Part shown: positions 12,001 through 23,416 of the stretch, piece after piece
Layout of the letters: every line of letters begins with the position of its first letter
Numbering within the stretch: the stretch's first letter is position 1
Source: Xanthostigma xanthostigma
Taxonomy: Eukaryota; Arthropoda; Insecta; Raphidioptera; Raphidiidae
Length of the DNA: 64,000 nt
Direction of reading: 5' to 3'
NCBI GenBank assembly: GCA_963575645.1
Contig: OY754475.1
Location: 21,304,509 to 21,368,508, forward strand
Position numbers and translations under genes: made by a program
The notes under the pieces: model-generated
Database searches by the model: none
Seen by the model: only the letters and a program-made list of their open reading frames with translations
Told to the model about the DNA's origin: nothing

Positions 12001-15000
12001 CGAATGGCTCAAAGAACAGGTATGCGTGTAGATTGCCTCCGTCTGTCGTAGATCGACGTTAGTGCTTGTTCGAAAGACTAAAACGTGCGTCTTTATTTTT
12101 TATTCACTTTGTCGATGTGGACAGGTGGTAAGTCGAATTTAACGCCGCAAATTATTGTTTACTCGCGATTGTTATTCGTCCGACTAAAGCGTTTCGTATG
12201 ATCGCGTTGCTCGCAGATTTATATGGAGGACTTGAGAAAAGCACACGAGGAAGCGGGACACGGCTACGAGGACCTGCTGAAGCCGAGCGGCATGACCGAT
12301 CCGCGATTGACGCTGTACGGCTACACGCCGGAAGTGATTCGGATGCTGCTGATACCGATGTTGCAGACCGGCAAGGAAGCTCTCGGTAAGTGCGATCGCT
12401 CGCGAGCGGACGACTGTATCGATTATATCTCCGGACGTGTTTTTTACAGGCAGCATGGGCAACGACGGGCCGCTGGCTTGTCTGTCGAAGTTCGCGCCTC
12501 TCACGTTCGAATATTTCAAGCAGCTGTTCGCACAGGTGACGAATCCGCCGATCGACCCTTTCAGAGAACGAGTCGTCATGTCGCTGCAGTGTCCGCTCGG
12601 TCCCGAGGCGAACACGCTCAAACCGAGCGCTCGGCAAGTCCATCGGTGGGTGGCTCTGAATATGTTCTAGGACGGACGGTGCACTTACGATACGAGCTTT
12701 GTTCGAAACGGATTCAGTTGATAATAATCATTACAATGTTTTTCTTTGCTTGCCAGGCTGTGGTTGAAAAATCCCGTGATAAGTCCGAGCGACTTGCGCG
12801 TCTTTCAGAAAACTTCGCACCGAAATTGGAGTTCTAAAACTTTGGACGCCACGTGGCCTATCGAGAAAGGAGCCGCCGGTCTGAGTGCAGCTCTGGCCAA
12901 ACTGTGCGCCGACGCCGAAGCGGCAAGCGTCGAGAATCAACTCCTGATTATTTCCGACAGGTTGGTCTCTAATAACGATGATAATATTTGATGATCGGTA
13001 AAATAATTCTTTGAATTGTTGTGAGGCGGCGGTTTCCAAAACGTCTTTGCCATTTAAAAAATAACGAATGACGTTGCTATTCTAGATTGGCCGGACCAGA
13101 ACGAATACCGATTCCTATTTTGTTAGGTTTGGGCGCCGTCCATCACCACTTGATCGAGACGCGCAGGCGAATGCGTGTCGCTCTGATCGTCGAGACCGCC
13201 GAAGCTCGAGAGGTAAGCTCGTACGCGTTTGCCGTCTCTTGCGTTTAATTAAACACGATTAATTCTCAGGTCCATCACGTTTGTCTGTTGCTCGGATACG
13301 GCGCAGACGCCGTGTGTCCGTATCTGACGCTCGAACTGGCCGCGGCGCTTCGAGCCGACGGAACGCTGGACGGTTCCGTGAGCGACGACACCTTTTACAG
13401 TAATTACGCCAGGGCGATGGAGACGGGAATAGCCAAGGTACGTTTTCGGATGCGTCAAGGTGGTGACATAATAAAAATACATTATTATTATGTCATGACA
13501 TAATAATAGTATATTGTGCGACTAGTGAGAGAAGGAGAAGATTCCATGAGCGTGAAATTTGCCGCACGAGCGCAGCGAGTGCGGTAAAACACACGCGAGT
13601 GGAATATTCTCCTTCGATCAATAGTCGCACATAATACTTTATTCAACTAGCAGGAGTAATATGTAATCGGGGCCCTGATAAAAGAGGGAAAAATAATAAA
13701 TCACTTCATTGATTGACGTACCACCGTCAGTGTATACACAAGATTGCCATGATTTCGCTGAATTGCGATGCTGTTTTCATATAAGTATACAATACCGCCT
13801 ACCACGTTCCTATTGGTCCAGAAGCTACTTGCAGTTTTTTTCATTATTTAGCGCTTGGGCTTGCTACTGAGTTTCTATTGGTCCAGAAAATTCATTATTA
13901 CACTAGTGAAGTAATACATTATTTCTCCCACGCCAGAAAATTCATTATTACACTATAGTGAAGTAATATATTATTTCTCCCACGTTTAGCAGGGCCCCGA
14001 AATTACATATTACTCACGCGTGTTGAATAAAAATACATTATTTTTATGTCATGACATAATTATAATTCGTCGTTTTTCCTATCTCTTCCTGTGTATAAGC
14101 ATTTAATTTTATGTCATGACATAAAAATAATGTATTTTTATTATGTCATGACATAATAATAATGTATTTTTATTATGTCACCACATAAAAAAAAATTCAC
14201 TCAAAATTTTTTTTCTGAAATTAAAATTGTTAAATATTTTTATAAATTTTGGAAAAATATTTTACTATTAAATAGTAAAACGGCGTGCCATATGAAACGA
14301 TTTCATTTTTGAACAGGTGATGGCCAAAATGGGAATTTCGACTCTGCAGTCGTACAAGGGCGCCCAAATATTCGAGGCGGTCGGCTTGGCGAACGAAGTG
14401 ATCGACAGATGCTTTAAAGGCACGCCGTCCCGCATCGGCGGCGTTACTTTCGAGACGCTCGCCCAGGAGGCGTTGGACAGACACACGCTGGCCTACGGCA
14501 AACAGGTCGACAGGCACGTTCTGCGCAATCCCGGCATCTATCACTGGAGACAGGGAGGAGAGAGACACATCAACGAGCCGGCAGGTGAGTGGCGATGAGC
14601 CGGGGCGGCGCCGTTCGTGTGTTCGTAAAAAATAAACCTTACGTCTTGACCTGTTTCTGTTTCGTCGAAACAGGTATCGCGACGCTGCGCGAAGCGGCCA
14701 CGACCAAGAGCCAGCAGGCCTACGACAAATTCCGCGAGGCGACCATGTCCTCTGTGCGCGCCTGCACGCTGCGAGGCCAGCTGGAACTCGTCACGCTAGA
14801 CCAGTCGCTTCCGCTCGTCGAAATAGAGTCCGCGTCGGAGATCGTCAAGAGATTCGCCACCGGAGCCATGAGCTTAGGTATCTGACACTCGTTTGTTCGC
14901 TAGCCGACGGCAACTCGACAGGTTATTAATTTCGATGAAACGTTTGAAGGTTCGATAAGTGCCGAGACGCACAGCGCGCTGGCCGTAGCGATGAATCGTG

Positions 15001-18000
15001 CCGGTGCCAAGTCGAACACGGGCGAAGGAGGCGAAACCGAAGAGAGGTATCTCGATCCGGAGATCCGCTCGGCGATTAAACAGGTCGCGAGCGGCAGATT
15101 CGGCGTCACGGCCAGTTATTTGGCGCACGCCGACGATCTGCAGATTAAAATGGCTCAGGCATGAATGTTTTTTTTTTATTTTCTATTTCGTTCGTTCGAT
15201 GCAATGATGTTTTCCTCTCGAATATTTTCAGGGAGCGAAACCGGGAGAAGGCGGTGAACTCCCGGGCTACAAAGTGACGGCCGAAATAGCGAAAACAAGA
15301 CATTCCGTTCCCGGCGTGGGCCTTGTGTCGCCGCCGCCCCATCACGACATCTACTCTATCGAAGATCTTGCCGAATTAATATACGACTTGAAATGTGCCA
15401 ACCCCAACGCTAGAATCTCTGTTAAGCTCGTCTCTGAGGTTTGTGCGCTTATTTATCGTCGTTCGTTTTTCAATTGATTTATCAGTCTACTATAATAGTG
15501 ATGTTTCTAGTTTATTTATTTATCCCGCAGATGTTTCCATTTTGAAACATGTACGCGTTATGTCACTTCCTAACGTATGCCTGTACAGCGTCCGGAAGGC
15601 TCCGATTGACCTAGGAGACTAAAATTTTGTACACTTATAGTATAGAACACTGTACGGAACATGAGGTAGTCGGAATTTCGAGTCTATCCCCCGGGGGCAG
15701 AAAAAAGAAATTGTAAAACAATAAATTACGGGGCTATTTTGTTATTACAAATAATCATAGCTACGAGTGTACGACAATATCAAAACTGTCATTTATATTT
15801 ACTAGGACTACCTCAAAAGATTCAGTGTATTGCAAATAGTATCGATATTCTGTGTCGATTTCTTTTGATTGATTAAAACAATGTCATTAAAGTTTATAAA
15901 CAGCCGTTGCCAGATGACGTCATCCCTCCGCTACCGTCGAGCGGAACCGGGCTATCTCTGATCTTTGATTAGCCTTGCCAGTTAAGTAATGGCTCTGTTT
16001 GCACAACGATAATAAAAAGCATTTGAATTTTCCTCACCGAACTCGGCGAGACCAGTCTATCGTATTAGGATTAAATATTCGACAGCGACTGTTTTTTTAT
16101 CGCGATTTAACTGCAGGTCGGCGTGGGAGTGGTAGCGGCCGGAGTAGCGAAAGGCAAGGCGGAGCACATCGTCATTTCGGGTCACGACGGAGGCACGGGC
16201 GCGTCGTCGTGGACCGGCATTAAAAACGCCGGCTTACCGTGGGAACTCGGCGTCGCAGAAACGCATCAGGTGCTCGTTTTGAACAATCTGCGCTCCCGTG
16301 TCGTGCTGCAAGCCGACGGACAAATCCGCACGGGTTTCGACGTCGTCGTCGCCGCTTTGCTCGGCGCCGACGAGTTTGGCTTCAGCACGGCTCCGCTGAT
16401 TGCCCTCGGCTGTACGATGATGCGCAAATGTCACCTGAACACCTGTCCGGTCGGAATCGCGACGCAAGATCCGATCCTACGAAAAAAGTTCGCCGGGCAG
16501 CCGGAACACGTCCTCAATTATTTGTTCCTTCTCGCCGAAGAAGTTCGCGGATATATGGCAGCTCTGGGCGTTCGCAAATTCCAGGTACGCCGATCGAGAC
16601 TCGAATTATTATTGTTTCGACGACGCCCGCGCGTGACTGTTCTAAGCACTGCGTTTTATTTTACAGGAGTTGGTCGGCCGCACCGATCTGCTGCGCACGG
16701 CCACCGAACTGGCAGCCGGCAAGGCGCGCCTGTTGAATATGGCTCCGATTCTGCAGAACGCCCTGCACATGAGGCCGGGCGTCAATATCGTCGGCGGTTC
16801 CGTGTCTCAGGACTTCCAACTCGAAAAGCGGCTCGACAACGAACTGATCAAACTGGCCAGACCGGTGATCGACGGCGAGAAGAGAACGGTCGACGTCGAC
16901 ATGGTCATCAACAACGAAGACAGAGCGTTCGCCTCCACGCTGAGCTACTACATAGCGCTGTAAGTCGAGTCGTCGCGAACGCCGTTTTCTGTCTTACGTC
17001 TTACGGCTGTCTTTTTTGTTCGCAGCAAGTACAGCGAGTCGGGCCTGCCCAAAGATTCCTCGATCGACGTTCGTCTCGTGGGTTCGGCCGGTCAGAGCTT
17101 TTGCGCGTTCTTGGCTCGCGGCGTCAACGTGACACTCGAAGGAGACGCCAACGACTACGTGGGGAAAGGCCTCAGCGGAGGCAAGGTCGTGATCTATCCT
17201 CCGCGCACTTCCAAGTTCGAGAGTCATTTGAACGTGATCGCCGGCAACGTGTGCTTGTACGGCGCGACCGCAGGCACGGCTTTCATGCGAGGCTAGTGTT
17301 TTTTTTTAAGTTCATCCATTTTTAAAGTTAAAAGCAAATCAAAGAATTTACTAAAATATGAATAAACTTTTGTATTATTTTTTTAGTATTTTTAAAAATA
17401 TTTTTTAAGCTACACAAATATTTGAAATTTATATTTTTGTATGGGGCTTGCCCTGTTGAAACAACAATAAATAAATAAATAAAAGTTGCATCGAAACGAT
17501 TGCGATTCCGTATTAATCTGTGTGTTTCGAACGACCATAGGCATTGCGGCCGAGAGATTCGCCGTGCGGAATTCGGGAGCCGTCGCCGTCGTCGAAGGCG
17601 TCGGAGATCACGGATGCGAGTACATGACCGGCGGCGTCGTCGTCATTCTAGGATTGACGGGACGGAATTTTGCGGCCGGAATGTCGGGAGGTGAGTGCGT
17701 TTTCGTCGCGCGAGCGTTTCTCTTGTAGTGTTGATCGTTAAACAGGTTCTTTTAAATTAGTAATACTCTTGAATTTGATTTAATAATCATTTACTTACAT
17801 TACCACCTGTCTTCTTCCTTCCTTCCAAATATACATATATTTATATCATTCAAAATGCAAACGTCGCGCTTATTAACTGGAACGATTATTACTAATCGCT
17901 TTAAATTAACATATCTTGCAGCTCTACATTTCAAATGATATACGTAACTATAGCCTACTTACTGATGTATCCACTACACCTCCCCCGAAATTTTAAAAAT

Positions 18001-21000
18001 TCAAACATATTCGAAGGATATGTTTTGTTTTTACATACTTATAATAGAATTCTTAATCTAAATATACAAAACAATATAATTACATTACTATTACAATAAA
18101 ATTTGTTTCATTATTGATATTAACACATTTTTTTTTCCAATAATCATTAAATTCGTCTTAATCATTTTAATATATATTTCTTCAATATTCATTTTCTTTT
18201 ATATATAATTGTTACAATTCGTTAATATATATTCGTCTCTTTATTATTTCTTCAATATTCAATTCTTTCTCATTATTTATTTTAATTCATATTCCTCCAA
18301 TTATTCATTATCTTACATAATTTTTCCAATTCTCTCAGCAATACGACTCGCGTGAAAGGATTATTTATTCAATCTTCAATTCTTTCTCATTATTTTTCGC
18401 GCAGACTCTGAAACGCCCTCGCGTTTTTTTCAGGCATCGCCTACGTCCTCGACGTCGACGGCTCGTTCCAAACCAAATGCAATCGCGAAACCGTCGAACT
18501 GTTGGGTCTCGAAGAGAAAGACGACTCGGAGCTCGTGCTGAATCTGTTGAAAGATTTCGAAGCCGCCACCGGATCTTTGATTGCCGCCGATCTTTTAGCT
18601 CGGTGGCCGGAACCCGCCAAACAGTTCGTCAAAGTGTTCCCGTACGAATATCAGCGAGCGTTGAAGACGCAGGCCGCGGCCTCCGTCGGCAATCACGTCG
18701 CCAACGGACAGGCGCCTTCCGAGCCGAAAATACAGGTACGTGTACGTATTTTGAACTGAAAACGAGACAGTTAAATTGCTGTTTTCAAACAGGACATCGA
18801 AGACTCGATAACGGATTTGGGTCTGGAAAGCCGGCGTCCGGAGCGCGCCCTGGACAAAGTGCGAGGCTTCATGAAGTACGACCGCGAACAGATGCCGTAC
18901 AGGCCGGTCGATAAGCGAATGCGCGATTGGGACGAGGTGTACAACAGCGCACACGTGCGAAAGGGGCTGCGCGTTCAAGCGGCGCGCTGCATGGAGTGCG
19001 GCGTGCCTTTCTGTCAGTCGGACGCGCACGGCTGTCCTCTCGGAAATCTCATTCCCAAGTGGAACACGCTGGTGTTTCAGTCCCAGTGGCAGCTCGCTCT
19101 TCAACACCTGTTGCAAACCAATAATTTCCCGGAATTCACCGGAAGGTGAGATCGATTTTTATTGTTTTTTGTTCTTTTTCCGAAGCAATCGGAAGCGTTT
19201 CGAGCGATGTGATCGTTGAAAAATATAATTTGCAGAGTCTGCCCGGCACCTTGCGAGGCGGCGTGCGTCCTCGGTATATCCGAGCCGTCGGTCGCTATCA
19301 AAAGCATAGAGTGTGCAATTATAGACAACGCGTTCGAGCAGGGACTGATCAGGGCGTCGCCTCCGGCCGTGCGAACCGACAAACGGGTGGCGATTGTGGG
19401 CAGCGGACCGGCCGGTCTTGCCTGCGCACACCAATTGAACAAGGCCGGACACTCGGTTACGGTTTTTGAAAGAAACGACAGATGCGGAGGCTTACTGCAG
19501 TACGGAATACCGACCATGAAACTCGACAAAAAGGTATTTTTAGATCGGAACGACAGCTTTGTTTATTTGTTTTTTGACTGTAGTTTTTTTGAAGTGAAAA
19601 CTTCTTTAGCGGCGCTGTACACTTTTTTTGTAATGGCTTAAAAATTTTAAACTCGCGTTAGGAAAAGTAAGAACTGGGTGAGACTCTCTAAGTGATAGTA
19701 ATTGCCATACAACGTTAGACATCTAGCGTTGAAATATCGTACATAAAAATGCAATCTACGATACAAACCATTTTATTTACAAGTGTTGTCAATAAATAAA
19801 CAATGCTTCTAAATGCAAAAAATTAAGACGTTAATATTCAAGTTTTCACTTCTGCCGGCACTCCCGGAGTGCAACCCGTCTTTTTTTATGTGCAATTACA
19901 TTTACCGGAGCTAGCGATTCCGCTTGAATGTCGTTTACTTAAAACGCAGGTCGTGCAAAGGCGCATCAATCTGTTGACCGAAGAGGGAATAGTCTTCAAA
20001 ACAAACGTCAATGTCGGAGCGGACATCAGCGCCGAAGATTTGAGCGACGAGTACGACGCGCTGGTGCTGACGATAGGCGCCGCATGGCCGCGCGATCTGC
20101 CGATTCCCGGAAGGCAGCTGAACGGAATTCACTTTGCCATGGAGTTTCTCGAAAGTTGGCAGAAACGGCAACTCGGTAACGGTCCCCGTCTATTCTGTAT
20201 TTGATTCACTTTGAAAAAACGTCCCGTTTTACGATATTATTTTGAACGACAGGCAACGTCAACGTGAGTCAAGGGGCGCCGCCGGCCAAAGACAAGCACG
20301 TCGTCGTGATCGGAGGCGGAGACACGGGCTGCGACTGCATCGCCACTGCTTTGCGTCAAGGCGCCGCCAGCGTCACCGCGTTCGAAATTCTGCCGGAACC
20401 GCCGAAACACAGGTCGAAGGACAATCCGTGGCCTCAGTGGGCGCGAACGTTCCGCGTCGATTACGGTCACGAAGAGGTGCGCGCCCGCTACGGCCGCGAT
20501 CCGCGCAGGTACAGCACGCTGGCCCAAGAGTTCACCGGCGACGGCAGGGGCAACGTGAGCGGCATTCGCGCCTGCGACGTCGACTGGGAGCGCAGCGAAA
20601 CCGGCAGGTGGAACATGAATCCGCGCGACGGCACCGAACAGGTCTATCCCGCCGACCTCGTGCTGCTGGCGATGGGTTTCCTCGGACCGGAGCGCGCGCT
20701 CGCCAATCAGGTATGTCGATTCGCACCGCTACCTCGCCCCCCTCCCGACTTTTTCTCTCCGCTAGTACTGTCCGATCTCTGACCGCTGCGTGTTTCTCAG
20801 TTGGTGCTGCCGCTCGACGCTCGCGGTAACGTCGAGGCCAAAGAAGGCGGCTACAAGGTAAGAAAGAACATTTTCACAGCGGGGGACTGCAGACGGGGCC
20901 AAAGTCTGGTGGTCTGGGCGATATCCGAGGGCAGACAGGCCGCCAAGCAGGTGGACGAATTTCTCCGGGGACAGCCTTCCGTTTTACCGGGTCTGGGAGG

Positions 21001-21016
21001 CGTTATCACCCATTGA
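9021..21016 (+). CDS. GOGAT: Glutamate synthase (NAD(P)H-GOGAT), fused alpha and beta halves
   Basis: Makes two glutamate from glutamine plus 2-oxoglutarate. The 25 coding exons are 9021-9231, 9530-9795, 10540-10778, 10850-11055, 11121-11395, 11855-12019, 12217-12385, 12450-12645, 12757-12960, 13086-13212, 13270-13437, 14317-14584, 14674-14877, 14950-15158, 15232-15438, 16117-16584, 16667-16959, 17026-17291, 17541-17690, 18434-18735, 18793-19145, 19236-19533, 19950-20175, 20253-20710 and 20801-21016. They sum to 6,144 nt: 2,047 residues plus stop, normal for eukaryotic GOGAT. The nucleophile is Cys31 (ACGVGF), after a 30-residue propeptide. The FMN region holds [12 protein letters not shown] and [14 protein letters not shown]; the [3Fe-4S] cysteines are Cys1137, 1143 and 1148 (C-x5-C-x4-C). 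The beta half carries [18 protein letters not shown], the FAD loop VGSGPAGLA and the NAD(P)H loop IGGGDTGCD. Two introns are GC-AG (after 15158 and 17291). In insects the enzyme serves nitrogen assimilation. Confidence 0.96.
9366..9380 (+). other. Candidate 15-nt cassette microexon of GOGAT
   Basis: Within intron 1, GCGGAGGCGGCACAG sits between a pyrimidine-rich acceptor (ending TGTAG at 9365) and a perfect donor (GTAAGT from 9381). Its 15 nt keep phase 1 on both sides, so inclusion would add five residues, mostly glycine, after residue 70, next to the conserved Asp-Gly-Ala-Gly loop. Skipping it joins the flanking exons in frame and gives the usual family sequence. The block also echoes the end of exon 1 (ACACAG). 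Confidence 0.45.
13480..13512. repeat. Palindromic TTATGTCATGACATAA unit, left flank of intronic element
   Basis: The palindrome TTATGTCATGACATAA is embedded in ATTATTATTATG...CATAATAATA. The same palindrome recurs several times on the far side of the foldback element (14032-14192), so the element appears to sit inside, or to be bordered by, a family of these units. Confidence 0.8.
13513..13636. repeat. Long hairpin (inverted repeat) in GOGAT intron 11
   Basis: The arm at about 13513-13554 (ATTGTGCGACTA, then GAAGGAGAA, ATTCCA, GCGTG) is complementary, with a few mismatches, to the arm at about 13592-13636 (CACGCGAGTGGAAT, then TTCTCCTTCGAT, TAGTCGCAC). The centre is a second near-palindrome, CCGCACGAGCG facing CAGCGAGTGCGG. 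The whole 124-bp unit can fold into one hairpin. It is GC-richer than the intron around it. Confidence 0.85.
13639..14031. mobile_element. MITE-like element with ~40-bp terminal inverted repeats
   Basis: The left arm at 13639-13678 (TTTATTCAAC, then GAGTAATATGTAAT, GGGGCCCTG) is the inverse complement of the right arm at 13989-14031 (CAGGGCCCCG, then ATTACATATTACTC, GTTGAATAAA), with small indels. The interior has no credible open frame. It contains a ~51-bp direct duplication (13882-13984). No target-site duplication is obvious because both ends adjoin similar AT-rich palindromic DNA. Class and family are not recognised. Confidence 0.65.
13882..13984. repeat. Direct repeat, two copies of ~51 bp
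   Basis: CCAGAAAATTCATTATTACACTA is followed by GTGAAGTAATA, ATTATTTCTCCCACG, and the block is repeated immediately, with a two-base insertion in the second copy. Each copy also has weak internal dyad symmetry around the CACTAGTG or CACTATAGTG centre. Confidence 0.85.
14032..14192. repeat. Array of TATTTTTATGTCATGACATAAAAATA-type palindromes
   Basis: TTATGTCATGACATAA occurs near 14046, 14110 and 14141, with a decayed copy near 14175 (TTATGTCACCACATAA). The copies are joined by AATAATGTATTTTTATT spacers. Together with the copy at 13489 they bracket the hairpin and the MITE-like element. The array ends about 120 bp before GOGAT exon 12. Confidence 0.85.
15159..15231 (+). other. GC-AG intron of GOGAT (intron 14)
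   Basis: Exon 14 ends ATGGCTCAG and the intron begins GCATGA. The next GT lies after an in-frame TGA. Joining to the acceptor TTTTCAG at 15231 restores the conserved GOGAT block [11 protein letters not shown], so the GC donor is required for a functional product. At 73 bp it is a typical short intron for this gene. Confidence 0.85.
17292..17540 (+). other. GC-AG intron of GOGAT (intron 18)
   Basis: Exon 18 ends in ATGCGAG and the intron opens with GCTAGT. Using the nearest GT (17296-17297) would place TA next to the G of the following exon and create a stop. Splicing at the GC joins to GCATTGCGG at 17541 and gives the expected [15 protein letters not shown] sequence. Retaining the intron would stop translation at once (GGC TAG). 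Confidence 0.8.
17691..18433 (+). repeat. AT-rich GOGAT intron with degenerate internal repeats
   Basis: This 743-bp intron is strongly AT-rich. TTCTTCAATATTCA- and CAATTCTTTCTCATTATT-type blocks recur near 18180, 18245 and 18378. No open frame or known element is seen. It is the largest AT-biased intron of the gene and probably grew by local slippage. Confidence 0.6.
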
Positions 21017-23416
21017 TGGCGATGCGCCGTTCAAATAGTACAAATTTGAAATATTGTTTTGTGCCGTTTGCAGTCAGCGCTCGAGCTGCTAGTACTGCGC
21101 CATTTTTGAAATGGCAAAATCTATAAATAATGTGTATCCAGAAAAGATCTTTATTTTCAACTGAATATTTTTTAAATTTAGCAGACGAATAGAAATGTAA
21201 AATATTGTATTGTAAGCGCTATTCATACCTACATAAGAATGTGTCGAGAATTTTTTAAGTGAATACCTATTTCATTTGTTATCTCAGTACAAAAAAAAAA
21301 AAAAGAAACAAACAAAACATGCGTTTGACATTGTTGTTCCGGTCTACTGTGATATTAGTCGGTTGTTTGCTTTAACAATGCACCTTGGCTCGTTCGTTGC
21401 TGTTGATTTTTAAATGTGCCATAAGTTCATTTCGAATGTATTCGTCGTTCAAATAATTTGTAAAAAGGAAGTTTTAGATAGAGATAATTCTACGTTACAC
21501 GACATAATTATTACTTAAAACGTGAGTATTCGTATTAGATAAATATATTTATATTATATTTTTATTTATGTTCCCTTATTAAAGTTTATCACAGAACGAA
21601 TAAATTAAAATTATTATCCGTTTTCGCAGTTTTTAGTTTTTACGAGAGGCAAAGTAAAGGCAATCACACGGTTCGATGTTTCAAAACATTCCTTACGAAA
21701 TGCTCGGTTTTATTTATCTTCTTTGCTCGTGATTTAGCCGTCGCCCGTAACGACCGTTACGCGCTCTCGGTTAGCGTACCGTACCGATCAAGTCTTCCGA
21801 TTGCGAGTCTGAAACGCGACGATGACTCGTATTCAATTGGTGCAACAGAACGGTTCCTAGATGATGATATGATAAGTTTGAAGAGAAGCACAAATTTACA
21901 GTTCTGCCAATATACAAAAATACAAAATTAACATAAAAAAATAAAATACCATAAGCGAGCGTATTGTTGTCGTGAGTGATTTTGTGATTTCAACCGACGC
22001 AGAATTCGAATGCGGTTGTTTGTTCGCATAACCGGAAGACATGCGATTTTTCGATTTACGTGGAAGAAATAAAAAATCCATCGACAGACATTGCGGCGTA
22101 AAACAAAATCACACATGAACCGCATAACGTAGCATATAAGTAGTGATATTTTTTTTAACTTTCTACAACTCGAGGTTGTTATTAGCGAATTTTCTTTTAA
22201 TTTTCAAGTGCATTTTATATACGCTATGTTGGTATTTTATTGATTAGAAGACTGCATATATAAATATATATTTTTTTTCTTGTTTTAAATTGTTTATTAA
22301 TATTAGTGATTATAATATAGATAGTGTTTAAATAGAAATACGTAGCAAATAAATATATTATTAAAGAACTGAGCGACTCTTGCCTTCTTTAAAATCTGCA
22401 CTTTGATCGTCCGCTTTTTTTTGCAGAGGTAGAAGAAACTTTTACGTACGCCACCCGTTTCCTGTGCTCCTTCCTCCCAGGACTTGAGGGTTGAAATAAA
22501 TAAATCATTAACGTATCGGGTGTTTTGCCGTTTGTAAATTTGAATTGCGGGAAACAGCAGATACAGATATCAAAAGGTATTGTTGCTTCGCGAGACTTGC
22601 TTTCAACAAACGAATGGAGTTCTATTTAATGTTTACAACGCGAGATATCTTTTTAGATTGAGAACTTCTGCAGCGCTGTAGCTATTTTGTTTAAACTATG
22701 CTTCGAAGGAAGTGCAGGACTAGGAAGTGCGTGAAATTCAAAATGTTTGATCGTTTTTGCTGTGAGTTTGTAAGTAATTAAACGGGCATCAGGTCTTCAG
22801 ATCTACTTCGCCAGAGAAGTGTTAAAGAGTATTTGAAGTAATTAAAAAACGAATGTTTTGTAAAACCGACTTCTTGAAGATTCAATTGAAATATTATTAT
22901 GGTAATTAACAGGTTGATGATAAGTTTGTTTACATGGTAGGTATTCACGAGCGACTTTTATTCTCTTCAATTATATAACGGTAAAAAATATCATTTCCCA
23001 AACCGACAGCAGGTATTTTTTCGTGAACTCGAACAAACGGCAAAATAAATGCAAAATATTAACGACACGTGCATTTTTTACTTCTGGTGAGTCATAAAAG
23101 TCGTCGGCACAACCGATAGTGGAAACGAGCTACAATAATGTCATGTGCAAAAAAGTAGTAACAGGAATTCAGTGCAATATTTTTTGATGTTTTATCGAAT
23201 AAATAATAAAAAACGGATTGAATTTATTGTCAAACATGTGTAAATTTATAATAACTAATAAGCGATGTTGTCATTTCTCCGTTAAAATCAAATTAAAGTC
23301 AGCATAAGTGGTATCACGATTGCGATAATATTATGACGTTTTTGAGGTGTAGGGCTAGGTCTTTTGTGATTGTAATTAAAAATTGATTTAAATTTATTTT
23401 AGTTTAATACAACCTG
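21017..23416. other. Intergenic stretch between GOGAT and the DHHC gene
   Basis: This 2.4-kb AT-rich region contains the GOGAT 3' UTR; a candidate AATAAA is at 21599-21604. Its right end must hold the promoter and leader of the palmitoyltransferase gene. I see no RNA gene or mobile element. A more CpG-rich patch lies around 21740-21840. Confidence 0.5.

Noticed and set aside
15660..15815. TGAGGTAGTC with its inverse GACTACCTCA about 140 bp away, suggesting a let-7 hairpin
   Set aside because: Only the seed-like start matches let-7; the rest does not, and the spacing is too long for an animal pre-miRNA. Probably chance or a small inverted repeat.
16123..17325. A 400-codon single open frame
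   Set aside because: Only its first part is GOGAT exon 16. The remainder runs through an intron and continues out of frame over exons 17 and 18, so it is not a separate protein.
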